From positions 1 through 42,557 of the forward strand of contig JASLJE010000005.1 in the NCBI GenBank assembly GCA_030152565.1: 42,557 bases of DNA, written 5' to 3'. A program made the translations under genes and the position numbers. The notes under the pieces are model-generated. The model was given only the letters and a program-made list of their open reading frames with translations, had not been told where the DNA came from and searched no databases. How positions within the stretch are numbered: the stretch's first letter is position 1; every line of letters begins with the position of its first letter. Below are positions 23,590 to 31,766 of this stretch, piece by piece. The DNA is from Peptoniphilaceae bacterium. Lineage in GTDB: Bacteria > Bacillota > Clostridia > Tissierellales > Peptoniphilaceae.

Positions 23590-24384
23590 CTATTTTAGCT
23601 GACTGATGATAATATCGGCAGTCTCTTCAATTGGAAGTGAAGAAACGTCGATAATAGCACATCCAATTTCATTCATAATTTCATTAGAATACTCTATTTC
23701 CTTTAAAATTCTTCTTTTAGTACCATATTCAGCATCTGCTGGTAGGCCCAATGACTTTAGTCTTTCCTGCCTAAGTAGAACCAACCTGTTTGGGTCCATG
23801 GTAAGTCCAATGATCTTAGACTTGGGAACTTGATATAGTTCATCTGGTACTTTTACTTCTGGGACCAATGGTATATTGACAACCTTGTATTCTAAATTTG
23901 ACAAATAGATGGACAAGGGTGTTTTCGTGGTCCTGGAAATACCAATAATGATAATATCGGCCTCCTTAAGACTATTAATATTTTTTCCGTCATCGTTTTC
24001 CCGCGCAAATACTAAGTATTCACTTCTAACATTATAAGGCATAATATGGTGGTTATCAAATGTACCAGCATTAAGCTCTTCGATTAAACTGCCTATAAAT
24101 TTGGAAGTCGTATTCAAGATATCATAACAGTGAATTTCATGGTTCTTACCATAGTCTATTATGAAATCTATCAGTCTTTCATCTTCGAAGATATAAAAGA
24201 CTGTCGGGTCTAAGGATTCATTAGAAATGCTTGTAAGAGCATTTTCTAAAGCATCTGTAGACGTGATACTTCTATAGATTTTTAAATCTTCAGCACAACC
24301 ATAAGGTATTAGTTTATCAACTAGAATCCTTGTGATTAAATCTGAAGAATATTGGGAAACAATTGCTATTTGAGTATTTTTCAT
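23590..24384 (-). CDS. PPDK regulatory protein (DUF299 kinase/pyrophosphorylase)
   Basis: A 264-residue bifunctional regulator. It phosphorylates the threonine beside the catalytic histidine of PPDK using ADP, and removes that phosphate by phosphorolysis with Pi. The P-loop-like GISRTTKTPLSIYL lies near residue 150, GLTMDPNRLVLLRQERL further on, and YGTKRRILKEIEYSNEIM is typical of DUF299. I chose the ATG at 24384 because GGAGATAGGA precedes it; a longer start at 24396 has no ribosome site. It is co-transcribed with ppdK, so the target is PPDK rather than PEP synthase (inference from context). Confidence 0.94.
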   Translation of the reverse strand: MKNTQIAIVSQYSSDLITRILVDKLIPYGCAEDLKIYRSITSTDALENALTSISNESLDPTVFYIFEDERLIDFIIDYGKNHEIHCYDILNTTSKFIGSLIEELNAGTFDNHHIMPYNVRSEYLVFARENDDGKNINSLKEADIIIIGISRTTKTPLSIYLSNLEYKVVNIPLVPEVKVPDELYQVPKSKIIGLTMDPNRLVLLRQERLKSLGLPADAEYGTKRRILKEIEYSNEIMNEIGCAIIDVSSLPIEETADIIISQLK

Positions 24385-24431
24385 TCCTATCTCCATATGA
24401 TTAATTATGATGTGTTACCATTATCGTATCT

Positions 24432-24461
24432 ATTATACCAAATAATAAGAATAATGGTATA
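24432..24461 (-). promoter_or_regulatory. Promoter and inverted repeat of the PDRP-ppdK operon
   Basis: On the minus strand TATAAT occupies 24437-24432. TATACCA (24434-24440) and TGGTATA (24455-24461) form an inverted repeat whose arms overlap the -10 and the expected -35 region, which makes it an operator candidate. No good -35 is visible, which could mean that an activator is needed. Confidence 0.45.
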
Positions 24462-24528
24462 GTTTTCGGGTAATTTTACCTATTATATGTGGGGATAAAC
24501 AATTAAATAACGATAGCCAAGGGATTTC

Positions 24529-24557
24529 TTGACTATTAAACTATAAAATAATATAAT
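24529..24557 (+). promoter_or_regulatory. Promoter of valS
   Basis: TTGACT (24529-24534), a 17-bp spacer and TATAAT (24552-24557). The predicted start is near 24564. Confidence 0.88.
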
Positions 24558-24581
24558 TATTACAATATATAAGATAAGCCT

Positions 24582-24610
24582 GGAGATTCGCCAACTGGCG
24601 AACCTTTTTT
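24582..24610 (+). terminator. Hairpin plus T-run in the valS leader
   Basis: TTCGCC (24587-24592) and GGCGAA (24597-24602) pair around AACT; GG 24582-24583 can extend to CC 24603-24604. A T6 run (24605-24610) follows, 16 nt before ATG 24626. It looks like an intrinsic terminator but lies between the valS promoter and the gene. An attenuator role is inferred; no T-box sequence is present. Confidence 0.6.
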
Positions 24611-24625
24611 AATGGAGGGAATATA

Positions 24626-27271
24626 ATGAAGAATTTGGAAAAAAACTATGATCCCAAGAACTTTGAAGATAGAATCTACAAGGACTGGGAAGACAATGGA
24701 TATTTTACGCCAGAGATAGATGAAAACAAGGAACCTTTTACCATAGTGATGCCGCCACCAAATGTTACGGGAAATTTGCATTTAGGTCACGCTATGAACA
24801 ACACCCTACAAGATATACTTATAAGATGGAAGAGAATGAGTGGTTACTCAGCTCTATGGGTACCAGGAACAGACCATGCCAGTATATCTACAGAAGCCAA
24901 GGTTGTTGAAAAGATCAAGCAAGACGGAAAATCCAAGGAAGAATTGGGCAGGGATGGTTTTCTAGAAGAAGCCTGGGCCTGGACTGAAAAGTATGGTGGA
25001 AACATTAAAAATCAATTGAGAAAACTTGGTGTATCCTGTGACTGGACCAGGGATAGTTTTACTCTAGATGACAACCTATCAGATGCAGTAGAGGAAGTCT
25101 TTATCAAGATGTACAATGAAGATCTTATCTACCAAGGAAATAGGATAGTTAACTGGTGTCCGTCATGTAATACAGCCATATCAGATGCTGAAGTAGACCA
25201 TGAAGATGAAAATGGCAAGCTTTGGCATATAAAATATAACTTTAAGGATAGTGATGACTACATAGTAATAGCTACAACTAGACCAGAAACCATGTTGGGA
25301 GACTTGGCTGTAGCAGTAGATCCTTCAGACGATAGATATAAGGACAAGGTGGGTAAGACCTTAATCCTTCCTTTAGTAGACAGGGAAATTCCTTTAATAG
25401 CAGATGACTATGTGGATATGGAATTTGGAACAGGTTGTGTAAAGATAACCCCATCCCATGACCCTAATGACTTTGAAGTTGGCCAAAGACATGACTTGGG
25501 CCAATGTATAGTTATAGAAGAAGACGCTACTATTGCTCCAGGCTATGGCAAGTATTCAGGAATGGATAGGTATGAAGCTAGAAAAGAAATAATCAAGGAT
25601 TTGGAAGAAGAAGGTCTTCTAGTAAAGATAGAAGATCATTTCCACGCAGTAGGCCACTGTGAAAGATGTTCTACTGTAATAGAACCTTTAATTTCTAAAC
25701 AATGGTTTGTAAAGATGGAAGACTTGGCTAAGCCAGCCAAGGAAGCTTATTTAAATGGAGACTTAAGCTTAATTCCAGACAGGTTTGGAAAGATTTATTT
25801 AAACTGGTTGGACAATATTAGGGACTGGTGTATCTCTAGACAGTTGTGGTGGGGACATAGGATTCCTGTTTACTACTGTGATGAGTGTCACAAGGTAATT
25901 GTTGCCAAGGACAGACCTGATGTTTGTCCAGACTGTGGCTGCGAAAGCTTTACCCAAGATCCAGATACCTTAGATACCTGGTTCTCATCAGCCCTATGGC
26001 CTTTCTCAACCTTGGGATGGCCTCACCAAACAGAAGATTTGGATTATTTCTTCCCAACTGACGTTTTAGTTACAGGCTATGACATAATCTTCTTCTGGGT
26101 TATCAGAATGGTATTTTCTTCCTTACACAATATGGGAGAGCTACCTTTCCACCATGTTTACTTCACCGGTTTAATCAGAGATGAAGAAGGAAGAAAGATG
26201 AGTAAGTCTTTAAACAATGGGGTGGACCCATTGGAAGTAATAGACAAGTATGGAGCAGATGCCCTTAGATTTACCCTTATAACAGGTAATTCACCAGGAA
26301 ATGACATGAGATATACTGAGAAAAGGGTTGAAGCTAATAGAAACTTTGCCAACAAGCTATGGAATGCTTCCAGATTTATCTTTATGAATATGGATGAAAA
26401 TGAAGACTATGATATAGACAAGGCCAGCTTGGAAATTGAAGACAAGTGGGTTATTTCAAGAATTAATAGTTTGGCAAAATTGGTGGACAAGAACTTGAAC
26501 AACTATGAAATAGGTTTGGCAGCATCTGCCCTATATGACTTTATCTGGTTCGAATTTTGCGACTGGTATATAGAGTTTGTTAAGCCAAGACTTTATGGAG
26601 AAGATGAGTCTAGAAAATATGCAGCACTTTCTACCCTAGTATATTCACTAGATAATATACTAAGACTACTTCATCCATTTATGCCTTTTATAACAGAAGA
26701 AATCTATGGCCTACTACCTAAGAAGGAAGAAAAGATAATTATTTCTAACTATCCAGTATTTGATGAAAATCTAAACTATAGCTGGGAAGAAGAGTCAGTA
26801 GGTATTATAGTTGACGCCATATCTGCCATTAGAAACCAAAGGGCAGAATTAAAAATACCTGCATCTAAAAAATCAGATTTATACTTCTACTCAGATGACA
26901 AGGACCTAACTGGCATGCTAAAGAAACTAGACTATAACTTTATGAGTTTAGCATCAGCGGAGAAGGTACTTATCCTAGAAGAAGATGAAGATGTTGATAA
27001 TTCAGTTACTATAGTAATGGATGGGTATAAGATATATATCTCTCTAGAAGGCTTGGTTGACTATGAAAAAGAATTGACCAGGTTAGAAGGGGAAGAAAAG
27101 AAGATTCTTTCTGAAATTAAGAGAGCTGAGGGCAAGTTATCAAATGAGAAGTTTGTTTCCAAGGCACCTGAAAAATTAGTTGATGCTGAAAAGGAAAAAC
27201 TAGTAAAATATCAAAATATGCTGGAAGAGATAAGAGAGAGTATAGAAGATATAAGGGAAAAAATTAAATAG
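24626..27271 (+). CDS. valS: Valyl-tRNA synthetase
   Basis: An 881-residue class I synthetase that charges tRNA-Val and edits misactivated threonine. The HIGH motif is in PPPNVTGNLHLGHAMN near residue 48, and the KMSKS motif is intact in GRKMSKSLNNGVDP near residue 525. The editing domain (TTRPETMLGDLAVAV), the anticodon-binding helices and a C-terminal coiled coil (LVDYEKELTRLEGEEKKIL to the end) complete the usual ValS length. GGAGGG lies 6 nt before ATG 24626. The leader is only about 60 nt and holds a terminator-like hairpin. A 47-codon ORF starts 2 nt after its stop. Confidence 0.97.
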   Translation: MKNLEKNYDPKNFEDRIYKDWEDNGYFTPEIDENKEPFTIVMPPPNVTGNLHLGHAMNNTLQDILIRWKRMSGYSALWVPGTDHASISTEAKVVEKIKQDGKSKEELGRDGFLEEAWAWTEKYGGNIKNQLRKLGVSCDWTRDSFTLDDNLSDAVEEVFIKMYNEDLIYQGNRIVNWCPSCNTAISDAEVDHEDENGKLWHIKYNFKDSDDYIVIATTRPETMLGDLAVAVDPSDDRYKDKVGKTLILPLVDREIPLIADDYVDMEFGTGCVKITPSHDPNDFEVGQRHDLGQCIVIEEDATIAPGYGKYSGMDRYEARKEIIKDLEEEGLLVKIEDHFHAVGHCERCSTVIEPLISKQWFVKMEDLAKPAKEAYLNGDLSLIPDRFGKIYLNWLDNIRDWCISRQLWWGHRIPVYYCDECHKVIVAKDRPDVCPDCGCESFTQDPDTLDTWFSSALWPFSTLGWPHQTEDLDYFFPTDVLVTGYDIIFFWVIRMVFSSLHNMGELPFHHVYFTGLIRDEEGRKMSKSLNNGVDPLEVIDKYGADALRFTLITGNSPGNDMRYTEKRVEANRNFANKLWNASRFIFMNMDENEDYDIDKASLEIEDKWVISRINSLAKLVDKNLNNYEIGLAASALYDFIWFEFCDWYIEFVKPRLYGEDESRKYAALSTLVYSLDNILRLLHPFMPFITEEIYGLLPKKEEKIIISNYPVFDENLNYSWEEESVGIIVDAISAIRNQRAELKIPASKKSDLYFYSDDKDLTGMLKKLDYNFMSLASAEKVLILEEDEDVDNSVTIVMDGYKIYISLEGLVDYEKELTRLEGEEKKILSEIKRAEGKLSNEKFVSKAPEKLVDAEKEKLVKYQNMLEEIRESIEDIREKIK

Positions 27272-27273
27272 AG

Positions 27274-27417
27274 ATGGGTGACTATAAGGAAGTGATAGTA
27301 ATAATATTTTTTATAATACTTATTACTATCCAACTCACTTTAAATAAAATACTGAGAATACTAAAGAATATAGAAAATAATACTAGAGTCCATAAAAGAG
27401 AGGTTGAAGATGACTGA
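27274..27417 (+). CDS. Small single-pass membrane protein, 47 aa
   Basis: ATG 27274 lies 2 nt after the valS stop, and the frame runs to TGA 27415, overlapping the hpt start by 8 bp. The predicted product begins MGDYKEVIV, has one strong hydrophobic segment at about residues 7-23 and a basic, polar tail (ILRILKNIENNTRVHKREVE). It has no known motif. Its own ribosome site is weak, so expression would depend on coupling to valS; the in-frame GTG 27292 after AAGGA is an alternative start. It fills the only gap between two tightly spaced genes, which argues for a real gene, but I cannot confirm conservation. Confidence 0.45.
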   Translation: MGDYKEVIVIIFFIILITIQLTLNKILRILKNIENNTRVHKREVEDD

Positions 27418-27931
27418 TAAAAAACAAAGAGTTTTATTTGATGAAAAACAAATAGCAAAGACAGTAGCTAGATTGGGCGAAGAAATAACCAAGGCCTATG
27501 ATGAACCAATAGTAGTAGTTTCCCTACTTAGGGGAAGTTTCATGTTTGCAGCAGACCTGGTAAGGGCCATAAAAAGTCCAGTAGTTGTTGACTTTATGAC
27601 TACTTCCAGCTATGAAGATAGGGAGAGCTCCAATGGAGTTGTAGAGATAGTTCATGATCTTAGATACGACATAGAAGGAAAGAATGTCTTGATAGTGGAT
27701 GACATATGTGACTCAGGTTTTACCATGAAACACATAATGAACTACCTGGCTACAAAAAATCCTAAGTCAATTAAATCCTGTGTTATGTTGGATAAACCCT
27801 CTCGTAGGACTGTGGAAATAAAACCAGAATTTGTAGGTGAAACAATAGACGATGTATTTATAGTTGGCTATGGTTTAAACTATGGTGACTACTATAGAAA
27901 CGTTCCTTATATATTCACCTTTGAGGATTAG
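27410..27931 (+). CDS. hpt: Hypoxanthine phosphoribosyltransferase
   Basis: A 173-residue purine salvage enzyme that converts hypoxanthine or guanine plus PRPP to IMP or GMP. The PRPP-binding motif is VLIVDDICDSGFTM near residue 100, with VVVSLLRGSFMFAADLVRAI upstream and the FMTTSSYEDRESS flexible loop. I chose ATG 27410, which has GAGAGGT about 6 nt upstream, over TTG 27404. The methyltransferase gene begins 1 nt after its stop, so these genes are coupled. The PRPP it uses is made by Prs, encoded at 39971. Confidence 0.96.
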   Translation: MTDKKQRVLFDEKQIAKTVARLGEEITKAYDEPIVVVSLLRGSFMFAADLVRAIKSPVVVDFMTTSSYEDRESSNGVVEIVHDLRYDIEGKNVLIVDDICDSGFTMKHIMNYLATKNPKSIKSCVMLDKPSRRTVEIKPEFVGETIDDVFIVGYGLNYGDYYRNVPYIFTFED

Positions 27932-27932
27932 G

Positions 27933-28661
27933 ATGTATAATAGATTTAGTGAAATATATGATAGGTTGACCTTTGATATTGACTATCCTTCCTATGCAGA
28001 TAATATAGATAGGATAATCAAGAAAAATGAATTAGAAGATCCCTATATCCTGGAAATGGGATGTGGGACAGGGAATTTAACTAGAGAGCTGGCCAAGTTG
28101 GACTATAGCCTTTTAGCCTTTGATAATTCTATGGAAATGCTTAATATAGCCTTTCCCAAACTAGTCGATTTTTCCAAGGTAAATCTTATCTATGGAGATA
28201 TAAGAACCTTTGACTTTGACAATAACTATGATGTAATTGTAAGTCTTTTAGACGTTATAAACTACTTTACTGATGAGAAGGACCTAAGAAGGCTTTTTGA
28301 AAATGCCTATAGGGGCTTGAGACCAGGTGGGGTATTTATCTTTGATATAAATTCCTACAACAAGCTAAAGGAAGTTTTAGCCAATAATACCTATGTTTAT
28401 GAGTATGAAAATATTTTCTATAGCTGGGAAAATAAGATGGAAGGGGACCTGGTCCACTTCTACTTGAATTTCTTTATTAGGACAGAGGATATGACCTATG
28501 AGAGAATTAGGGAAAGCCAGACAGAAAGATATTATTCCATAGACTATATAGAGGGGCTTCTAAGGGAAGTTGGCTTTAAGGAAATAGAATACATAGATGA
28601 AGATAGTAAAAAAGAGGTAACTGATAAGACTCAAAGAATACTATTTTCAGCTAAAAAATAG
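27933..28661 (+). CDS. Class I SAM-dependent methyltransferase, unknown substrate
   Basis: A 242-residue protein with a Rossmann-type SAM-binding fold. Motif I is YILEMGCGTGNLTRELAK near residue 38, motif II has LLAFDNSMEMLNIA, and the post-II region is NYDVIVSLLDVINYF; GLRPGGVFIFDIN is motif III. The opening MYNRFSEIYDRLTFDIDY is common in Firmicute methyltransferases of unassigned substrate. ATG 27933 lies directly after the hpt stop, with GAGGA upstream. The partner genes (hpt and hslO) give no clue to the substrate. A hairpin with a weak T-tail follows the stop. Confidence 0.88.
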   Translation: MYNRFSEIYDRLTFDIDYPSYADNIDRIIKKNELEDPYILEMGCGTGNLTRELAKLDYSLLAFDNSMEMLNIAFPKLVDFSKVNLIYGDIRTFDFDNNYDVIVSLLDVINYFTDEKDLRRLFENAYRGLRPGGVFIFDINSYNKLKEVLANNTYVYEYENIFYSWENKMEGDLVHFYLNFFIRTEDMTYERIRESQTERYYSIDYIEGLLREVGFKEIEYIDEDSKKEVTDKTQRILFSAKK

Positions 28662-28685
28662 TAAGCCCCCTAGGGGCTTATCTTT
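28662..28685 (+). terminator. Hairpin after the methyltransferase gene (weak terminator)
   Basis: TAAGCCCC (28662-28669) pairs with GGGGCTTA (28673-28680) around CTA, followed only by TCTTTA. The stem is strong but the U-tail is poor, so read-through into hslO is likely. It begins 1 nt after the stop codon ends. Confidence 0.5.
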
Positions 28686-28700
28686 ATGAAAGGTGGTATT

Positions 28701-29579
28701 ATGAAAGATTATATAATAAGGGCTACAGATGAAGCTGGTTACTTTAGGTTTTTTATAGCAAGGACAAGCGATCTAGCCAATGAAATAAGAAATATACATG
28801 AGAGTTCAGCTACAGCAACATCAGCCATGGGAAGACTAGCTACTATGGCAGCCATGATGGGGGCTGATTTAAAGGGAGAAAATGACCAGGTAACACTTAA
28901 GGTAAATGGCCAAGGTCCAGGTGGACTTCTAGTAGCGGTGGCAGATAGTAAGGGCCACGTTAGGGTTACAGCAGATAGGCCACAGGCAGATGTGCCAAGT
29001 AATCCTACTACCAATAAGTTGGACGTAGGTGGCTATGTGGGTAGGGATGGAGAAATAGCCATCATAAAAGACTATGGCTTAAAAAATCCTTACTCAGGTC
29101 ACTCAGAAATAGTAACAGGAGAAATAGCAGAAGACTTTGCTGCCTATTTTTATTTCTCAGAACAAACTCCAACAGTTATAAGCCTGGGAGTTTTAGTAGA
29201 CACTGATCTTTCAGTTCTAGCATCAGGAGGTCTATTTGTTCAAGTCCTTCCAGATACTCCAGAAGAAGAAATAATTAAGCTGGAAAATCTAGTTGGAAAA
29301 TTAAAGCCTATATCAGAATTAATTGAAGATGGCATGAGCCCAGAAGATATTTTAAGAGAGTATTTCTCTGACTTAAATCCTACTATCTTGGGAAAACAAG
29401 AAGTAGTTTACAAGTGTAACTGTTCTAGAGATAGGATTGAACAAGCTTTAATATCTGTGCCAAAAGATGACATTAGGGAAATCTTAGAAGAGGATGGCCA
29501 GGCTGAAGTAGTTTGCCACTTCTGTAATAGCAAGTATGTCTTTGATGACAAGGACTTGACTAAAATAATAAATGACTAG
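28701..29579 (+). CDS. hslO: Redox-regulated chaperone Hsp33
   Basis: A 292-residue cytosolic holdase that is activated when oxidants release its zinc and form disulfides. The start MKDYIIRATDEAGYFR and the segment HESSATATSAMGRLATMAAMM are typical, and the four zinc cysteines are present as CNC (in YKCNCSRDRIEQAL) and CHFC (in VVCHFCNSKYVF) near the C-terminus. I chose ATG 28701, which has AGGTGG upstream; ATG 28686 lacks a ribosome site and would overlap the preceding hairpin. For an anaerobe this is a plausible defence against oxygen or bleach exposure. Confidence 0.96.
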   Translation: MKDYIIRATDEAGYFRFFIARTSDLANEIRNIHESSATATSAMGRLATMAAMMGADLKGENDQVTLKVNGQGPGGLLVAVADSKGHVRVTADRPQADVPSNPTTNKLDVGGYVGRDGEIAIIKDYGLKNPYSGHSEIVTGEIAEDFAAYFYFSEQTPTVISLGVLVDTDLSVLASGGLFVQVLPDTPEEEIIKLENLVGKLKPISELIEDGMSPEDILREYFSDLNPTILGKQEVVYKCNCSRDRIEQALISVPKDDIREILEEDGQAEVVCHFCNSKYVFDDKDLTKIIND

Positions 29580-29631
29580 TATACTTAGGTAAATTAGGCA
29601 GATAAATTTATTAATATACAGAGTGGAAAAT

Positions 29632-30273
29632 ATGGAGAAGTGGATATTTATTTTAGAATTTATAGGTATAATTGTCTTTGCCATATCTGGATCTATGGAG
29701 GCTATGAAGGCTAATATGGACCTGTTAGGTGTTATTGTCCTAGCGGTAATAACATCTACAGGAGGAGGGGTAATTAGGGATTTAATCCTGGGGATTACCC
29801 CTCCCAACGCCTTTGCCAATCCTCTTTATATCCATGTGGCCATTGTGGTATCAATTATAACCTTTGGTGTTCTTTACTATAATAAGAGGATTTTAGAACA
29901 CAATATAACCAGGACTGTAGACAAGGCCCTTTTGGTCTTTGACGCTATGGGCCTGGCGGTTTTTACTGTCGTAGGCATGAATATAGCCTATGATATTTCC
30001 AAGGACTACAGCACTACCCTTTATGTTTTTGTCGGCCTGATATCAGGAGTAGGTGGAGGGATGATAAGGGATCTTTTAACAGGTAATGTTCCCTATATCT
30101 TAGACAGAAATGTCTATGCCAGTGCAGCCATTATAGGAGCCATGCTGGATGTGGTTCTAAGGTATTTTTTGTCAGACCAGCTGGCCATGCTTATTTCTGC
30201 TCTAGTAATTTTTATCATCAGGATGGCGGCGGCCAAGAGGGGCTGGAACCTACCTAAGGTAGCAGGAGATTAG
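29632..30273 (+). CDS. TRIC/UPF0126-family membrane protein (YicG-like)
   Basis: A 213-residue integral membrane protein with two repeats of the UPF0126 domain. Each has the glycine-rich GGG-x-IRDL motif: STGGGVIRDLILGITPP and GVGGGMIRDLLTGNVP, with seven hydrophobic helices in all. Prokaryotic members of this family resemble the trimeric intracellular cation channels (TRIC), so cation conductance is likely; some relatives have been linked to small-molecule uptake. ATG 29632 is preferred, though only a weak GTGG ribosome site precedes it; GTG 29623 would add three residues. It ends 1 nt before the CPBP protease gene. Confidence 0.9.
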   Translation: MEKWIFILEFIGIIVFAISGSMEAMKANMDLLGVIVLAVITSTGGGVIRDLILGITPPNAFANPLYIHVAIVVSIITFGVLYYNKRILEHNITRTVDKALLVFDAMGLAVFTVVGMNIAYDISKDYSTTLYVFVGLISGVGGGMIRDLLTGNVPYILDRNVYASAAIIGAMLDVVLRYFLSDQLAMLISALVIFIIRMAAAKRGWNLPKVAGD

Positions 30274-30274
30274 T

Positions 30275-31177
30275 ATGTTTAGAAGGAATAAAAAAAACTT
30301 GGAGGATATAAATATTTTATTTATTTTGGTTATCTTAACCTATTCCTTTTCCTTTAAGTTTTTATATGAGATATTTAATAGTATAAACTTGGATTCTAAG
30401 TTTATAATTACTATCTTTGCTTCAATAATAAGTTTTATTCCCATCTATCTAATGGATAAAAAGGATTATATTAATTATATAGAAGAGGGGGAGGACGTGG
30501 CTTTTAAGACCTATCTCTTCTCTTTTTTTATCATGATTTTTCTCAATAACCTATCCTATTATTTGACCATGGGAATAGAGACCAATATGAATAAGATAGG
30601 CTACACTATTATTGTTAAGTCTACGGTAAATATGGGGAATTCTGATTATATAGTCAGGTTATTTTATTCTATACTGGTAGCACCTGTTGTAGAGGAGTTA
30701 ATTTATAGGGATTATTTCTTTAGAAGGTTAAATAATTATGGGAGTTTTTTTGGAATTATTATATCGGCCTTATTTTTTGGAATCATGCATGAAAACTTTC
30801 CACAATTTGCCCTGGGATTTTCTTTGGGAATCCTTTTTGCCCTGGTATATTTAATTACAGGTTCAGTGAAGGCTGTGATTATCCTTCATATGTTAAATAA
30901 TCTTTATGGAACCCTTTACAATGAGTTTATCTATGGATTTTTAGCTAGCGATGGGGATCTACAAAGGGTCTTGTTAATAGAACTTCTAGTTTTTACTATT
31001 TTGGCCATAGTAGGCTTAATTTATTTTATTAACTATACAGATGCCACAAAAATCCTCAGGGAAAAAAAGGTGGCCTATGAGAAAATATATTTTAAAGAGT
31101 ACATAAAACTTAAGTCCACTTGGCTGATTTTATTTGGCTTTATAGTGGCAATCATCGATTCAATTTCTAAAATATAA
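30275..31177 (+). CDS. CPBP-family intramembrane glutamic protease
   Basis: A 300-residue membrane protein of the CAAX protease/bacteriocin-processing (Abi) family. All active-site motifs are visible: EELIYRDYFF (motif 1, EExxxR), FFGIMHE (motif 2, FxxxH) and HMLNN (motif 3, HxxxN), inside a block of hydrophobic helices. Relatives process prenylated proteins or peptides, give self-immunity to bacteriocins, or modulate signalling; the target here is unknown, and no bacteriocin gene lies nearby. ATG 30275 has AGGAGAT upstream and sits 1 nt after the UPF0126 stop. The UPF0340 gene follows 9 nt after its stop, suggesting one operon. Confidence 0.92.
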   Translation: MFRRNKKNLEDINILFILVILTYSFSFKFLYEIFNSINLDSKFIITIFASIISFIPIYLMDKKDYINYIEEGEDVAFKTYLFSFFIMIFLNNLSYYLTMGIETNMNKIGYTIIVKSTVNMGNSDYIVRLFYSILVAPVVEELIYRDYFFRRLNNYGSFFGIIISALFFGIMHENFPQFALGFSLGILFALVYLITGSVKAVIILHMLNNLYGTLYNEFIYGFLASDGDLQRVLLIELLVFTILAIVGLIYFINYTDATKILREKKVAYEKIYFKEYIKLKSTWLILFGFIVAIIDSISKI

Positions 31178-31186
31178 GGAGAGATT

Positions 31187-31720
31187 ATGGATATTAAAAA
31201 ACAAGTAGAAAAAGCCGTAAGAGAAGTGATAGAAAATTCCTTTTTAGAAGCAGGAGATATTTTTGTAATAGGATGCTCAACTAGTGAGATAGTAGATAAG
31301 AAGATAGGAAGTGGATCAGTACCTGATTTGGGAAGACAGGTATATGAAGGGGCTAGGACCGTCTTAGATGAATATGACTTGGAGCTAGCAGCCCAGTCCT
31401 GTGAACATTTAAATAGGGCCTTGGTAGTAGAGAAAAAGGTGGCTAAAGAAAAGGGACTAACCATAGTTAGTGCAGTTCCCAAGCCAGATGCTGGAGGTTC
31501 TTTTGCAACTGCCAGTTATGAAAACATGAAGGACCCAGTTCTAGTAGAAGAAGTTAAGGCCAGGGCAGCCATAGATATAGGAGATACTCTTATAGGTATG
31601 CATCTGGATAGGGTGGCAGTTCCCCTAAGGTTAAGCTTGGATAAGATAGGAGAAGCTCATTTAACTGCAGCCTTTGTAAGACCTAAATTAATAGGTGGAG
31701 CTAGGGCTAAATATAAATAA
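31187..31720 (+). CDS. UPF0340/TIGR01440 (YwlG-like) protein
   Basis: A 177-residue conserved protein of the DUF436/UPF0340 family, known in Firmicutes as YwlG. Recognisable stretches are FVIGCSTSEIVDKKIGSGSV near residue 26, SCEHLNRALVVEK near residue 72 and GDTLIGMHLDRVAVPLR near residue 130. No enzymatic role is established for the family. ATG 31187 is preceded by GGAGAG. It ends the run from valS or hslO and is followed by a strong bidirectional terminator. Confidence 0.9.
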   Translation: MDIKKQVEKAVREVIENSFLEAGDIFVIGCSTSEIVDKKIGSGSVPDLGRQVYEGARTVLDEYDLELAAQSCEHLNRALVVEKKVAKEKGLTIVSAVPKPDAGGSFATASYENMKDPVLVEEVKARAAIDIGDTLIGMHLDRVAVPLRLSLDKIGEAHLTAAFVRPKLIGGARAKYK

Positions 31721-31730
31721 AGCGTAAAGG

Positions 31731-31760
31731 AAAAGTCAGAAGTTATCTTCTGACTTTTTT
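31731..31760. terminator. Bidirectional terminator after the UPF0340 gene
   Basis: AAAAGTCAGAAG (31731-31742) and CTTCTGACTTTT (31747-31758) form a perfect 12-bp stem around TTAT, with a T tract after it. It is shared with the convergent Bfd-like gene. Confidence 0.93.
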
Positions 31761-31766
31761 TGTTTG

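Noticed and set aside
24564..24626. T-box in front of valS
   Set aside because: The leader is about 60 nt and lacks the AGGGTGG-type motif and specifier loop; only a terminator-like hairpin is seen.
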